Below are positions 7,448 to 14,348 of a stretch of 51,761 nucleotides of DNA, one piece after another; the first letter of the stretch is position 1; every line of letters begins with the position of its first letter. Under the pieces are notes generated by a model. The model saw only the letters and a list, made by a program, of their open reading frames with translations, made no database searches and was not told where the DNA came from. The stretch is taken from positions 1 through 51,761 of the IMG/VR virus record IMGVR_UViG_3300047322_001166. One strand, given 5' to 3'. The stretch comes from a virus. Position numbers and translations under genes: made by a program.

Positions 7448-7684
7448 ATGGCGAGACGCCAGACGGAGACCGAGACGATTGAGTTCCCACACGAGTATGT
7501 CGCCTTCGCCGACGCTCGCGTCGCCGCCATCGTCCGCCGCTCTTGCTATGACCAGAACATCGTCGAGAGTGTGAGCCGCAGCTGCTACCTGCAAGGGCTG
7601 TGGGACGGGCTGCAGCTCGCGCTCGATCGACCCGAGTTACTCGATGCCGTTCGTGAAGGAGATCCGCATGTCAAAGAAACGTGA
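7448..7684 (+). CDS. Small hypothetical protein, 78 aa
   Basis: Starts after GAGGAGG. The sequence AAGCATATGT (7426-7435), a half copy of the palindrome found elsewhere in the window, lies just before that site. The protein contains two cysteines (RRSCYDQN, RSCYLQG) in a helical stretch. No family is recognised. Its 3' end overlaps the next gene by 17 bases. Confidence 0.55.
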   Translation: MARRQTETETIEFPHEYVAFADARVAAIVRRSCYDQNIVESVSRSCYLQGLWDGLQLALDRPELLDAVREGDPHVKET

Positions 7685-7889
7685 CCCGCTCGCTGTGATC
7701 ATCAACTACTTCACCACCACCGACCTGGTGCAGGCGAACCAGGCCGTGACCATCATCAAGGAGATCGTCCGCAGCCGCCAGCCGGTGGCCGCCCCGCGCA
7801 AGTCTGCGCCGCATCGCAAGCGCTCGGGCCTGCCAACCCAGCTGCCGCTCGACAGTCCCGGTACCGCCGGGGCACAGACGGCAAACTAA
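7668..7889 (+). CDS. Small hypothetical protein with basic tail, 73 aa
   Basis: ATG 7668 follows GAAGGAG at good spacing, inside the end of the gene before it. The N-terminal 40 residues form one or two helices (IINYFTTTDLVQANQAVTII). The C-terminal half is basic and Pro-rich (RKSAPHRKRSG). A nucleic-acid role is possible; no family is known. Confidence 0.55.
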   Translation: MSKKRDPLAVIINYFTTTDLVQANQAVTIIKEIVRSRQPVAAPRKSAPHRKRSGLPTQLPLDSPGTAGAQTAN

Positions 7890-7928
7890 TCGACGACGCC
7901 GACGTTTCGCGCAGGAGGAGGCCATACC

Positions 7929-8210
7929 GTGCCCAGTGGATCGACCGCATCGCGTGCTACGCCCCGGCCCCCCGCCACGCCTGTTCCCAGCCGGGGGCGG
8001 GTGCAGCGGGTCTACCCCGAGCGGGGGTTCGGGTTCATTCGCTGCACCGAGGGCCACGCCGACGACCTCGGGCAGGACTTCTTCTTCCACCAGTCGGGCC
8101 TGGTGGACTACGACATCAAGGACCTGCAGGAAGGCTCGATCGTCCGCTTCACGCCGAGCTACGTCCCCAAGGGCAAGCGGGCCGAGCAGATCCATCGCGA
8201 GGAGATGTGA
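7929..8210 (+). CDS. Cold-shock-domain protein, 93 aa
   Basis: The CSD fold spans residues about 21-90. It contains RNP1-like GFGFIR (33-38) and RNP2-like DFFFH (50-54), the two single-strand nucleic-acid-binding motifs. It ends with EGSIVRFTPSYVPKGKRAEQ, which matches the last strands of the fold. A Pro/Ser/Thr-rich extension of 20 residues precedes the domain. GTG 7929 is preceded by AGGAGGAGG. Such proteins bind RNA or ssDNA as chaperones. Here it sits directly before a helicase and may assist replication or mRNA handling. Confidence 0.8.
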   Translation: MPSGSTASRATPRPPATPVPSRGRVQRVYPERGFGFIRCTEGHADDLGQDFFFHQSGLVDYDIKDLQEGSIVRFTPSYVPKGKRAEQIHREEM

Positions 8211-8213
8211 GTC

Positions 8214-9656
8214 ATGCAGCGCCAGGCCAGCCCCCCTGACCCTGCGTTGACGTTCGGGTGGCTGCCTGCCCCGCCGGTGGTGTCACCGCGCCGGTCGCGC
8301 GTGGTAGTGCCCGAGCGGTTGGTACCGGCGATGAGTGTCACGCCCGCGTCCACAGGGGTGTCGGACGTCGGGTTGTGGTCGTCGCCGGTGCCGACCTATA
8401 CCTACCTCGCCGGAGCGGCGGGGAGTGGCAAGACCTACAAGACCCGGGAGTGGGCGGCGCAGGAGAAGGGCCTGCTGCTCTGCGCCACCACCGGCATCGC
8501 CGCGATCAACGCGGGCGGCGAGACCATCAACTCGGTCCTGGGCTACTTCGACACTGACTCGATGCGGCAGAAGTACCAGGACGGGTTTCTCAGTGCGCGC
8601 CTGGGCAGGCTGTGGAAGGTCGGCGTGCGGCGGCTCGTCCTCGACGAGGTCTCGATGCTCGACGCCGACCAGCTGACCTATCTGGTCAAGGCGATCGAGG
8701 AGGTCAACGGGCGGGGCTATGTGATCAGCAAGTGGGTCGACGACGGTGAGACGCCGCAGCCCGCCATGGGGTTGACGTTGGTCGGTGACTTCCTGCAGCT
8801 GGCGCCGGTCAAGGCCGAGTATGCGTTCACCTCGCCGGAGTGGCGGCCGTTCGCGGAGTCACTAATAACCCTGACGGAGATCCGCCGCCAGGCCGACGCC
8901 GACTTCATCCAGATGCTGCGGGCGGCGCGGGCGGCCCAGGGGGAGCAGGTCGCGGACTACTTCGTCAGTCGCGGGCTGATCGAGCAGGAGACCGACAACC
9001 ACTTCGAGGGGCCGACCATCGTCGCCAGGAACGAGCACGTCGACCGGCATAACTACCTGCGCATGGCCGCGGTGCAGGGCAAGGAAGTGCGCTTCGACTC
9101 CAGCCGCTGGGGCAAGCAGCGCGGCGAGTGGACCTCGCAGGTCCCCCCGGAGCTGGTGCTGAAGATCGGGGCGCTGGTGATGATCCTCAACAACTATCGC
9201 GACCCCGACACCGGGCAGCTGGTGTATGTCAACGGCGACCTGGGCACGCTGGTCGACGCGACCGACACGACCGCCTGGGTGCAGCTGCAGCGCACCGGCG
9301 GCGCGGTCGAGGTCAGCCGGGTGCGGCGTGAACTGAAGATTCCCGCCGATGGGGCTAGAAGGAAAGAGCTGCTGGCGAAGGGCGAAGGCGACAAGGTCGA
9401 CGGCAAGTGGGAGATCGTGGGCGACGTGGTGTACATGCCGCTGCGGGTGGCATATGCATCCACCGTGCATAAGTCGCAGGGGCTGAGCCTGGACAAGGTG
9501 CAGGTCAACATCAGAGATGCGTTCTTTGGCACGCCGGGGATGTTGTATGTGGCGCTGAGCCGGGCGCGGACCGCGGAGGGGCTGCGGCTGGTCGGGAGCC
9601 CGAAGGTGCTGATCGAGCGGTGCGTGAGTGACCCGAAGCTGAGGGCGTGGCTATGA
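8214..9656 (+). CDS. SF1B DNA helicase, Pif1/RecD-like, 480 aa
   Basis: An ATP-driven 5'-3' type DNA helicase by family. Motif I is GAAGSGKT (67-74), motif II is DEVSMLD from 144, motif V is STVHKSQG (416-423) and motif VI is VALSRAR (446-452). A 60-residue Pro-rich N-terminal extension precedes motif I; an internal ATG at 8331 would remove most of it. I kept 8214 because GAGGAG lies 9 bases before it. SF1B helicases in phages (Dda, RecD2-like) act in replication start and recombination. The stop overlaps the next start (ATGA). Confidence 0.85.
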   Translation: MQRQASPPDPALTFGWLPAPPVVSPRRSRVVVPERLVPAMSVTPASTGVSDVGLWSSPVPTYTYLAGAAGSGKTYKTREWAAQEKGLLLCATTGIAAINAGGETINSVLGYFDTDSMRQKYQDGFLSARLGRLWKVGVRRLVLDEVSMLDADQLTYLVKAIEEVNGRGYVISKWVDDGETPQPAMGLTLVGDFLQLAPVKAEYAFTSPEWRPFAESLITLTEIRRQADADFIQMLRAARAAQGEQVADYFVSRGLIEQETDNHFEGPTIVARNEHVDRHNYLRMAAVQGKEVRFDSSRWGKQRGEWTSQVPPELVLKIGALVMILNNYRDPDTGQLVYVNGDLGTLVDATDTTAWVQLQRTGGAVEVSRVRRELKIPADGARRKELLAKGEGDKVDGKWEIVGDVVYMPLRVAYASTVHKSQGLSLDKVQVNIRDAFFGTPGMLYVALSRARTAEGLRLVGSPKVLIERCVSDPKLRAWL

Positions 9657-10639
9657 CGACACCGGAACTGAACGAACAGCAACGCCTGGCGGCGGCGGCG
9701 CTCTACGCCCATTGTCGAGAACTCCCGATCGGCTACGAGTGGTACCGCTATCGCTTCCCGAAGTGGGAGACGGAGTCCAACCGCACCACGATGGTCTACC
9801 GGCCAAACGTCGCCGGGTGGCACGCGCGCGGGGAACAGATCGTCACCGCCGCGAGCTTCGCGGGGATCGCCATGGGGCGCTACACCGAGGAGACCCGTCC
9901 CTTCAAGCTGTTGTGCGAGCTGGAAGGGCGCAGAGTGTCAACAGACATCGACGAGACCACCGCGCTGCGCTTGGCGACAAGCACGCTCCAGGCGACCCCC
10001 TACCTCTGGTCAGATGCGGTCTCGGCGACGATCCACGCCGCGCCAGAGCTGCCCCCGCACGTCGTCAGCCGGTCGGTCCTGCCGTTCCCCCAGATGTTCT
10101 GGGCTCTGGAGACGCCGTGGTCAATGATGACCTTGACCAACGTCACGGTCGCGATCGAGTTCTTCTTGCTGCTTGACCAGGGCACGTCCTTCGTCCTGAT
10201 CTGCTGCGTCGATGCGAATGGACGGGAGTCTGAGGTCCTCAGCCGCACGATCGCCTACGGCACCCGGTATCCCGAGGAGATCGAGCCGGAGTCGCTGGGG
10301 GGCATCGTGCTGCAGCACCTGTCGTTCCTGAACTCGCCCTACATCAAGTCGGACGAGGAGCGGATCGAGCGTGCGGTGCGACGGCGCTGCGCGCGGGTCA
10401 GCCCCGAGGAAGCTGAGAAGACCATACGGGTGGTCACCCTGCGCCGCCCGTCGAAGCCAACGACGAGCACGGCCGAGCCCGGCAGCCGCGAATGGAAACA
10501 CCAGTGGTGGGTGACCGGGCACCACCGAGCGCAGTGGTATGCCTCCGAGCAGGCGCACCGGGTGAAGTGGATCGCGCCGTATTTGAAAGGCCCGAGTGAC
10601 AAGCCGGTGCTCGACAAAGTCTACGCGGTGAAGCAGTGA
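9653..10639 (+). CDS. Mobile-element protein with AcrVA2-like C-terminal motif, 328 aa
   Basis: No enzyme motif is visible. The C-terminus (from about residue 275) reads KHQWWVTGHHRAQWY, then KWIAPYLKGPSDKP. The order W-x-V-x-GHHR-x-QWY, basic-W-x-x-P-x-x-x-GP is shared with C-terminal regions of phage and plasmid proteins of unknown role, and loosely with the AcrVA2 anti-CRISPR family. The middle (LPFPQMFWALETPWSM) could match the LP-x-x-C/M-aromatic segment of that family. It starts by ATGA overlap with the helicase. The function is unproven; an anti-defence role is inference only. Confidence 0.5.
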   Translation: MTTPELNEQQRLAAAALYAHCRELPIGYEWYRYRFPKWETESNRTTMVYRPNVAGWHARGEQIVTAASFAGIAMGRYTEETRPFKLLCELEGRRVSTDIDETTALRLATSTLQATPYLWSDAVSATIHAAPELPPHVVSRSVLPFPQMFWALETPWSMMTLTNVTVAIEFFLLLDQGTSFVLICCVDANGRESEVLSRTIAYGTRYPEEIEPESLGGIVLQHLSFLNSPYIKSDEERIERAVRRRCARVSPEEAEKTIRVVTLRRPSKPTTSTAEPGSREWKHQWWVTGHHRAQWYASEQAHRVKWIAPYLKGPSDKPVLDKVYAVKQ

Positions 10640-11229
10640 CGACACCAACTGATCGCCTGGTTCAGGTCACCTTCGTCGTAGGCACGCCGGTCTTCGTCAA
10701 CGTGCATGTGCGACAGCTCGGTCGGTTCATTGGTGACAAGCGCTTCACCATCAATCGGGAGCGCAGCAATCGCCCGCGCCTGGAGCAGAACGAAGACAAG
10801 ATTCGCGCGAACGACCGTGGGGGCGCCATCGCGGAAGTCGCCTTCGCAGGCGCCCTGAATGTCTACCCGATGCTGCAGTTTGAGAAGTACTTCGACTACA
10901 ACCTGCGCCTGCCGGGGGGCGACTTGATCGCCGTCTCGTGGGATGAAGTGGAAGGCCGGTGCATCGTCGACCGGCAGCGGGAAGAGCACCACCGGCGGAA
11001 ACGCAACGACCCGCCCGACCTGCACATCGTGCTGCGGGGCGAACTGCCCTCCGAGGACGCCGACGACGGGCGAAACCATGCCCTGTTCTTCGCGGGCTGG
11101 GCGACCCACGATGAAGTCATCGCGTGTACCCCGGAACCCATGCGCTACGGCCCCGCGCACGTCCGGCGAGACCTACACCCGAGGCTGCAGATCTTCTGCG
11201 CCGCCCGTGGAGCAGGCTGGTGCGGTTGA
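10636..11229 (+). CDS. Hypothetical nuclease-like phage protein, 197 aa
   Basis: A GTG start overlaps the stop of the gene before it (GTGA). The centre, DRGGAIAEVAFAGALNV, followed by GGDLIAVSW, PDLHIVLRGE and FFAGWATHDEV, resembles a phage family with a restriction-endonuclease-like layout (G-x-x-x-E-x-AFA helix, Asp strand, then a GW turn). The catalytic lysine of PD-(D/E)XK enzymes is not evident (VSW where VK is expected). It may be inactive or differ in fold. Confidence 0.45.
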   Translation: MTTPTDRLVQVTFVVGTPVFVNVHVRQLGRFIGDKRFTINRERSNRPRLEQNEDKIRANDRGGAIAEVAFAGALNVYPMLQFEKYFDYNLRLPGGDLIAVSWDEVEGRCIVDRQREEHHRRKRNDPPDLHIVLRGELPSEDADDGRNHALFFAGWATHDEVIACTPEPMRYGPAHVRRDLHPRLQIFCAARGAGWCG

Positions 11230-11411
11230 GGACGCTTCTCGATCGCCTCGCGGTCGACCAGACGCTGACGATGTCGGAGAGCTGGCGGCGCGAGCAGCAG
11301 CGCCGCGAGTACACGGCTACGACTACGAACCAGGAGGAGACGACACCATGCCCTACAGTCGCCCCGACCCGTCAGGCGCCGCCCTCTCAGACGAAGAGCG
11401 GGAACAGCTGA
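11220..11411 (+). CDS. Possible small protein, 63 aa
   Basis: GTG 11220 opens a frame across the 118-base gap between its neighbours. The first 40 residues are helical and basic (MRLRTLLDRLAVDQTLTMSE, SWRREQQRREY). The last 22 residues overlap the next gene out of frame and look low in information. There is no clear ribosome site. It could be real but truncated in importance, or spurious; without it the gap 11230-11347 would hold only the ribosome site of the next gene. Confidence 0.3.
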   Translation: MRLRTLLDRLAVDQTLTMSESWRREQQRREYTATTTNQEETTPCPTVAPTRQAPPSQTKSGNS

Positions 11412-11644
11412 AGTCGTTCGAGGAGGACACCGCCAAGCTCGCTCACGCCATCACGACCGCCTGTGACGGGCACGACATGCGGGTGGTGCTGGCGACGATC
11501 TCGACGGTGCTGGCCTACACCCTGGTGCAGGCGACGCGCGGCCCCGAGGGGCTCGACAGCTACCTGGAGATCATGCGGGCGGATGTCCACGACCTGTGGC
11601 GGCGCAAGGAGCTGGGCCTGCCCTTCGGCGGGCGAGTGAACTGA
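11348..11644 (+). CDS. Helical hypothetical protein, 98 aa
   Basis: The start follows GGAGGAGACGACACC, the repeated leader type. The protein is helical throughout: SDEEREQLKSFEEDTAKLAH, then VVLATISTVLAYTLVQA, then a closing helix. Its character is similar to small phage proteins of unknown role. The hydrophobic central helix is too polar at its ends to call a membrane span. Confidence 0.6.
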   Translation: MPYSRPDPSGAALSDEEREQLKSFEEDTAKLAHAITTACDGHDMRVVLATISTVLAYTLVQATRGPEGLDSYLEIMRADVHDLWRRKELGLPFGGRVN

Positions 11645-11658
11645 GGGAGCCCTGGTGT

Positions 11659-12231
11659 GTGACGCCCGCTCCCCTTGCGCTGTCGCGGACCTGTCGCCTC
11701 GCCGACTTCGCGGGGTGTCTGACCGTGGCGCGCTGGCAGCAGCAGCTGGCCTTCGAGGCCTGGCAGCGTTGGGAGCAGGAGCACCATGTGCGGACCCGGG
11801 AGCAGCCGCTGTGCGTGAACTGGAGCGGGTGCGAGTTCACGGCGCCGGGGCCCGAGGCGGTCTACCGCTACCGGGGGTATGGCGTGACCGAGAACGGCGA
11901 CGGCCTGGTGATGCGGGCGGTCCCGGCGGTCTGGGGGCTGAGCGTGCTGGATCACCTCGACGCGCCGGTGCGGTTTTTGACCCGGGCCGCGACGGTCCTG
12001 CGGCCGCAGGGGCTGCTGTTCCTGACCTTCTCGTTCTGGAACGCCGAAGGGCCGGACTGCGCAGTCGGCGCCGCGAGCCGGGTGCGGATCTACGACGTCC
12101 ACAGCTACCGGAAGCTGGTGGGCGAGGCCAGGCGGGCCGGGTTCCGCGCCTTCGGGGGGATGGACTGGAGCTACCACGGGGACGCGCTGGAGGACCACTC
12201 GCTGGCCTCCCTGGTGCTGGTGAGGCGCTGA
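11659..12231 (+). CDS. SAM-methyltransferase-like protein lacking motif I, 190 aa
   Basis: Residues about 95-190 match the second half of class I methyltransferases: VLDHLDAPVRFLTRAATVLR, PQGLLFLTF, then RVRIYDVHSYRKLVGEARRA and a final strand LVLVRR. The Gly-rich SAM-binding loop (motif I) expected about 60 residues earlier is missing; that region is Trp/Glu-rich helix instead. GTG 11659 with GAGGGAG upstream is the likely start. It may be a degraded enzyme, a partner subunit, or a protein that keeps the fold for another use. Confidence 0.5.
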   Translation: MTPAPLALSRTCRLADFAGCLTVARWQQQLAFEAWQRWEQEHHVRTREQPLCVNWSGCEFTAPGPEAVYRYRGYGVTENGDGLVMRAVPAVWGLSVLDHLDAPVRFLTRAATVLRPQGLLFLTFSFWNAEGPDCAVGAASRVRIYDVHSYRKLVGEARRAGFRAFGGMDWSYHGDALEDHSLASLVLVRR

Positions 12232-12359
12232 TGGCGATCGACGACGAGACGCGGGTGATCTTCGGGTTCTGGCCGCGCACGCTGCGGGGCTGGTGGTTCT
12301 GGGCGCGGTACTGGTCGCCCTGGGCGCGGGCGTGGACACGGTGGAAGGGGGAGCGATGA
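12231..12359 (+). CDS. Trp-rich cationic peptide, 42 aa
   Basis: Eight of 42 residues are tryptophan (positions 14, 21, 22, 24, 28, 31, 35, 38), set among arginines (RGWWFWARYWSPWARAWTRW). The start abuts the upstream stop (TGATGG). The end overlaps the next tiny gene (ATGATG/TGA). The spacing of Trp and Arg fits an interfacial amphipathic helix that binds membranes. A lysis, membrane-disturbing or host-takeover role is conceivable; no homologue is recalled. Confidence 0.5.
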   Translation: MAIDDETRVIFGFWPRTLRGWWFWARYWSPWARAWTRWKGER

Positions 12360-12454
12360 TGCTCGACATCGGCGGGAAGCTGCTGGCGGCGGTCCTGGTG
12401 GGGCTGCTGGCGCTCTTGGTCATCGAGTGGTGGAAGTTCGCGGGGCGGCGATGA
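12356..12454 (+). CDS. Single-span membrane peptide, 32 aa
   Basis: The chain has one hydrophobic stretch, KLLAAVLVGLLALLVIEWW (residues 8-26), with a basic end (KFAGRR). This gives an N-out or N-in single-pass peptide, orientation unsure. The start is ATG 12356 or the adjacent ATG 12359, after GGGGGAGCG. Both ends overlap neighbours (ATGA at 12451), so the three small frames 12231-12783 are coupled. It is a candidate pinholin-type or regulatory membrane peptide, but nothing proves this. Confidence 0.5.
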   Translation: MMLDIGGKLLAAVLVGLLALLVIEWWKFAGRR

Positions 12455-12783
12455 CCGACCTGCGCATCAAGCCGAAGATGGCCCGCGCCCAGCTGTCAGG
12501 GCGGATGCTGCTGGCCCGGTGGATCGTCCGCGGCCGGATGACGCAGGCCGAGGCTGCTGAGCAGATCGGCGTGTCGCGGGTCAAGCTGAACCAGTACCTG
12601 CAGGGGTCGAGCCGCCCGAGCCTGGAGACCGCGACGCGCATCGAGGATGCCACGGGGATCGGGATGCGGAGCTGGCTGGTCGACGACCCCACACCGTCGA
12701 AGCCAGGGCCCCTAGACGTGGTCGAGGACCGCTCCCTGGCGCAGCGTGAGGCGGACGGTGACCAGGATCGTCCAGTCAGGTGA
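12451..12783 (+). CDS. Second XRE-family HTH protein, 110 aa
   Basis: The HTH lies at residues about 17-66: LLARWIVRGRMTQAEAAEQI, GVSRVKLNQYLQGSSRPS, with the recognition helix at SRVKLNQYL. This is a standard lambda-repressor-like fold, with an acidic tail from 75 on. The ATG overlaps the stop of the TM peptide gene. It ends only 40 bases before the ribbon-helix-helix gene, and the stop codon region merges with the GATATC repeats. It may regulate that promoter or the replication genes. Confidence 0.7.
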   Translation: MTDLRIKPKMARAQLSGRMLLARWIVRGRMTQAEAAEQIGVSRVKLNQYLQGSSRPSLETATRIEDATGIGMRSWLVDDPTPSKPGPLDVVEDRSLAQREADGDQDRPVR

Positions 12784-12815
12784 TATCTCGGTGAGGAGAT
12801 ATCATGTGATATCAT
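12782..12815. promoter_or_regulatory. Three GATATC repeats before the RHH gene
   Basis: GATATC occurs at 12782-12787, 12798-12803 and 12808-12813. The first two form the inverted repeat GATATCTC/GAGATATC. The last two are in tandem with a 10-bp period (GATATCATGT, GATATCATCT), one turn of the helix. TATCAT (12810-12815) could be a -10 box; the ATG at 12823 lies 7 bases after it and has no Shine-Dalgarno sequence, so a leaderless mRNA is possible. This looks like an autoregulatory operator. Confidence 0.5.
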
Positions 12816-12822
12816 CTCACCC

Positions 12823-13047
12823 ATGGCACAACGACATGCAATGCTGTTTCGGTTCGACGATGAGATGCGACAGGCCCTGGCAGCGATCAAGGAGCGGGAC
12901 GGCATCCCGGTCCAGGAACAGGTGCGGCGCGCCGTGCTGACCTGGTTGGCGACGAAGGACGTGGAGCGCCCGCTGAGCGCCAGGCAGGCCTCAGCAGCGG
13001 CGCGGCTGGCGCGGCTGACGGCGCCAGAGGGGTCCGCCGGTGGCTAA
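12823..13047 (+). CDS. Ribbon-helix-helix (CopG/Arc-type) DNA-binding protein, 74 aa
   Basis: Residues 5-45 fit the fold: strand HAMLFRFD, helix EMRQALAAIKERDG, turn IPV, then helix QEQVRRAVLTWLATK. RHH proteins bind DNA as dimers through the strand and often repress their own gene as tandem dimers on repeats about a helix turn apart. This agrees with the GATATC repeats directly upstream. No toxin partner is seen, so it is more likely a regulator than an antitoxin. Confidence 0.7.
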   Translation: MAQRHAMLFRFDDEMRQALAAIKERDGIPVQEQVRRAVLTWLATKDVERPLSARQASAAARLARLTAPEGSAGG

Positions 13048-13255
13048 GCCGGACATCCTGGCCCGCATCCGGGACTGGCGAGAGGACGACAGCCAGGGCT
13101 ACTTCGAGGTGATCGAGCTGATCTGCGACGCCGAGGATGAGATCGTGCGGCTCCGAGAGATGGTTACACCAGGCTCAACCCTTGCAGGAGAAAGCCGCCA
13201 GGAGGAAGTAACCGAAGTTAACATAACTACTCCAGCCTGTGGAAAACTGGAGTAA
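13040..13255 (+). CDS. Small phage protein, 71 aa, ending in the AT-rich island
   Basis: GTG 13040 overlaps the RHH gene by 8 bases. Residues 1-42 (ILARIRDWREDDSQGYFEVI, then ELICDAEDEIVRLREM) form two helices seen in many small phage proteins of unknown role. The last 25 residues are coded inside the AT-rich repeat region and look unrelated. The DNA there may be conserved for another reason. Confidence 0.55.
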   Translation: MAKPDILARIRDWREDDSQGYFEVIELICDAEDEIVRLREMVTPGSTLAGESRQEEVTEVNITTPACGKLE

Positions 13256-13385
13256 AAACGTGAGATTAACCAATGTTTACCGAGTCCAACCGCTAGTTAA
13301 CATAACATCCATTACAAGGCACGATCTCCCCTCTTCGACGTTTACCACACTTCCCCGACTTAAGTCTACGCCGGAGGTGACTGTT
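13211..13385. other. AT-rich repeat island: candidate replication origin
   Basis: The G+C content drops sharply here. AGTTAACATAAC occurs twice as a direct repeat (13216-13227, 13295-13306) and GTTTACC occurs twice (13275-13281, 13340-13346). ACTCCAG/CTGGAGT (13229-13235, 13247-13253) forms a hairpin. Its loop contains TGTGGAAAA (13238-13246), one base from the DnaA box complement TGTGGATAA. The island lies before the replication genes leading to the DNA polymerase. Origin function is inferred; a regulatory region is the main alternative. Confidence 0.45.
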
Positions 13386-13679
13386 ATGAGACGCATCGAC
13401 GCCGACGACGCCCACGCCGCTCTCGACGCCCCGATCGCCCGCCCCGCCCCCAGGGAGGAGCAGGACTGGGACGCCTTCCTGCACGAGATCAACGACCTGC
13501 GCACGAGCGGGGACTACGACTGGGCAGATGAAACGCTCGGGTTCATCGCCGAGACCGTGGAGAAGACCGAGCGGGTCACGGTGGGGCAGCGCACCGCGGT
13601 CGCGAACATCACCAACGCGCGGCGGGAGCGCCCCTGGAGCCGTCGCGCAGGCTCGCGGCGCTACGAGGGCTACCGATGA
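13386..13679 (+). CDS. Hypothetical phage protein, 97 aa
   Basis: ATG 13386 follows CGGAGGTG, the first gene after the AT-rich island. The core, DWDAFLHEINDLRTSGDYDW, then ADETLGFIAETVEKTERVT and TVGQRTAVANI, is a helical pattern seen in small phage proteins beside replication genes. It ends basic (RRERPWSRRAGSRRYEGY). The function is not known; the stop overlaps the next start (ATGA). Confidence 0.65.
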   Translation: MRRIDADDAHAALDAPIARPAPREEQDWDAFLHEINDLRTSGDYDWADETLGFIAETVEKTERVTVGQRTAVANITNARRERPWSRRAGSRRYEGYR

Positions 13680-13930
13680 CCCCGGGCGCGGAGATCGGGG
13701 CGCCTGGGGGCGCTGGCGGCTGCGAGGACGGCATCCACGACCAGGTGGTGGCGGGCGAGCCGCAGTATGGCGGGGCGGTGAACATCGACCACCACTGCGC
13801 GCGGTGCGGCAAGCGGCTGTGGGTCGAGAGCTGGACGCGCGAGGCCTGGGAGGCCGAGCAGGTGAAGCGGGCGAAGAAGGCGGGGAAGCAGCAGCTGCAG
13901 GGGGCGACGTCCCCTGAGCCGCGTGACTGA
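13676..13930 (+). CDS. Small cysteine-motif protein, 84 aa
   Basis: C41-x2-C44 (HHCARCGKRLW) with nearby H39/H40 and C16 could bind zinc. The basic helix QVKRAKKAGKQQ follows. The size and position in the replication operon suggest a nucleic-acid-binding accessory. ATGA overlap upstream, 8-base overlap downstream. Confidence 0.55.
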   Translation: MTPGAEIGAPGGAGGCEDGIHDQVVAGEPQYGGAVNIDHHCARCGKRLWVESWTREAWEAEQVKRAKKAGKQQLQGATSPEPRD

Positions 13931-14348
13931 GCCCGACGACGACTTCGACGACGATGCGCCAGACCTCGACCTGCGGGGGATGGTCCGCTCGCCTGACCAC
14001 GACACCTCGGTCGCTGCGGCGGTCCACCACGTCTCCGGCCGCACCAAGCTGCAGGAGCGCATCTACCAGATCCTCCACGACAGCGGCGGCTTGATGGACG
14101 AGCAGCTCTGGCTACTGCCGGAGTTCGCCCACTACGACCAGTCGACCGTCCGCAAGCGGCGCAGCGAGCTGTATCAGGCCGGGCTCGTCGTCAAGATCGG
14201 TGTGGGCGTCAACTCGCGCGGCTTCAAGATGACCATCTGGGGCGTCGCGCCCCCACGGCCGCCGGAGCCGCCTCCTGCAGCGCCAAAACCACGCCGCAGC
14301 CTGTACCCAACCCCGCCGACGGTGACGCCGAAGAGGAAGCGGGTATGA
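13923..14348 (+). CDS. Winged-helix-like DNA-binding protein, 141 aa
   Basis: After an acidic start (DDDFDDDAPDLD), residues about 41-105 have a winged-helix layout: TKLQERIYQILHDSG, DEQLWLLPEF, recognition-like DQSTVRKRRSELYQAGL and the wing VVKIGVGVNSRGFKMTIW. A Pro/Arg/Lys-rich tail follows. A GTG start overlaps the gene before it, and its stop overlaps the polymerase start (ATGA). A replication-initiation or loader role is possible from position alone. Confidence 0.6.
   Translation: MTEPDDDFDDDAPDLDLRGMVRSPDHDTSVAAAVHHVSGRTKLQERIYQILHDSGGLMDEQLWLLPEFAHYDQSTVRKRRSELYQAGLVVKIGVGVNSRGFKMTIWGVAPPRPPEPPPAAPKPRRSLYPTPPTVTPKRKRV

Noticed and set aside
12823-13047. Antitoxin of a toxin-antitoxin pair
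   Set aside because: No toxin-like gene follows; the next gene is a small phage protein with no toxin motif.
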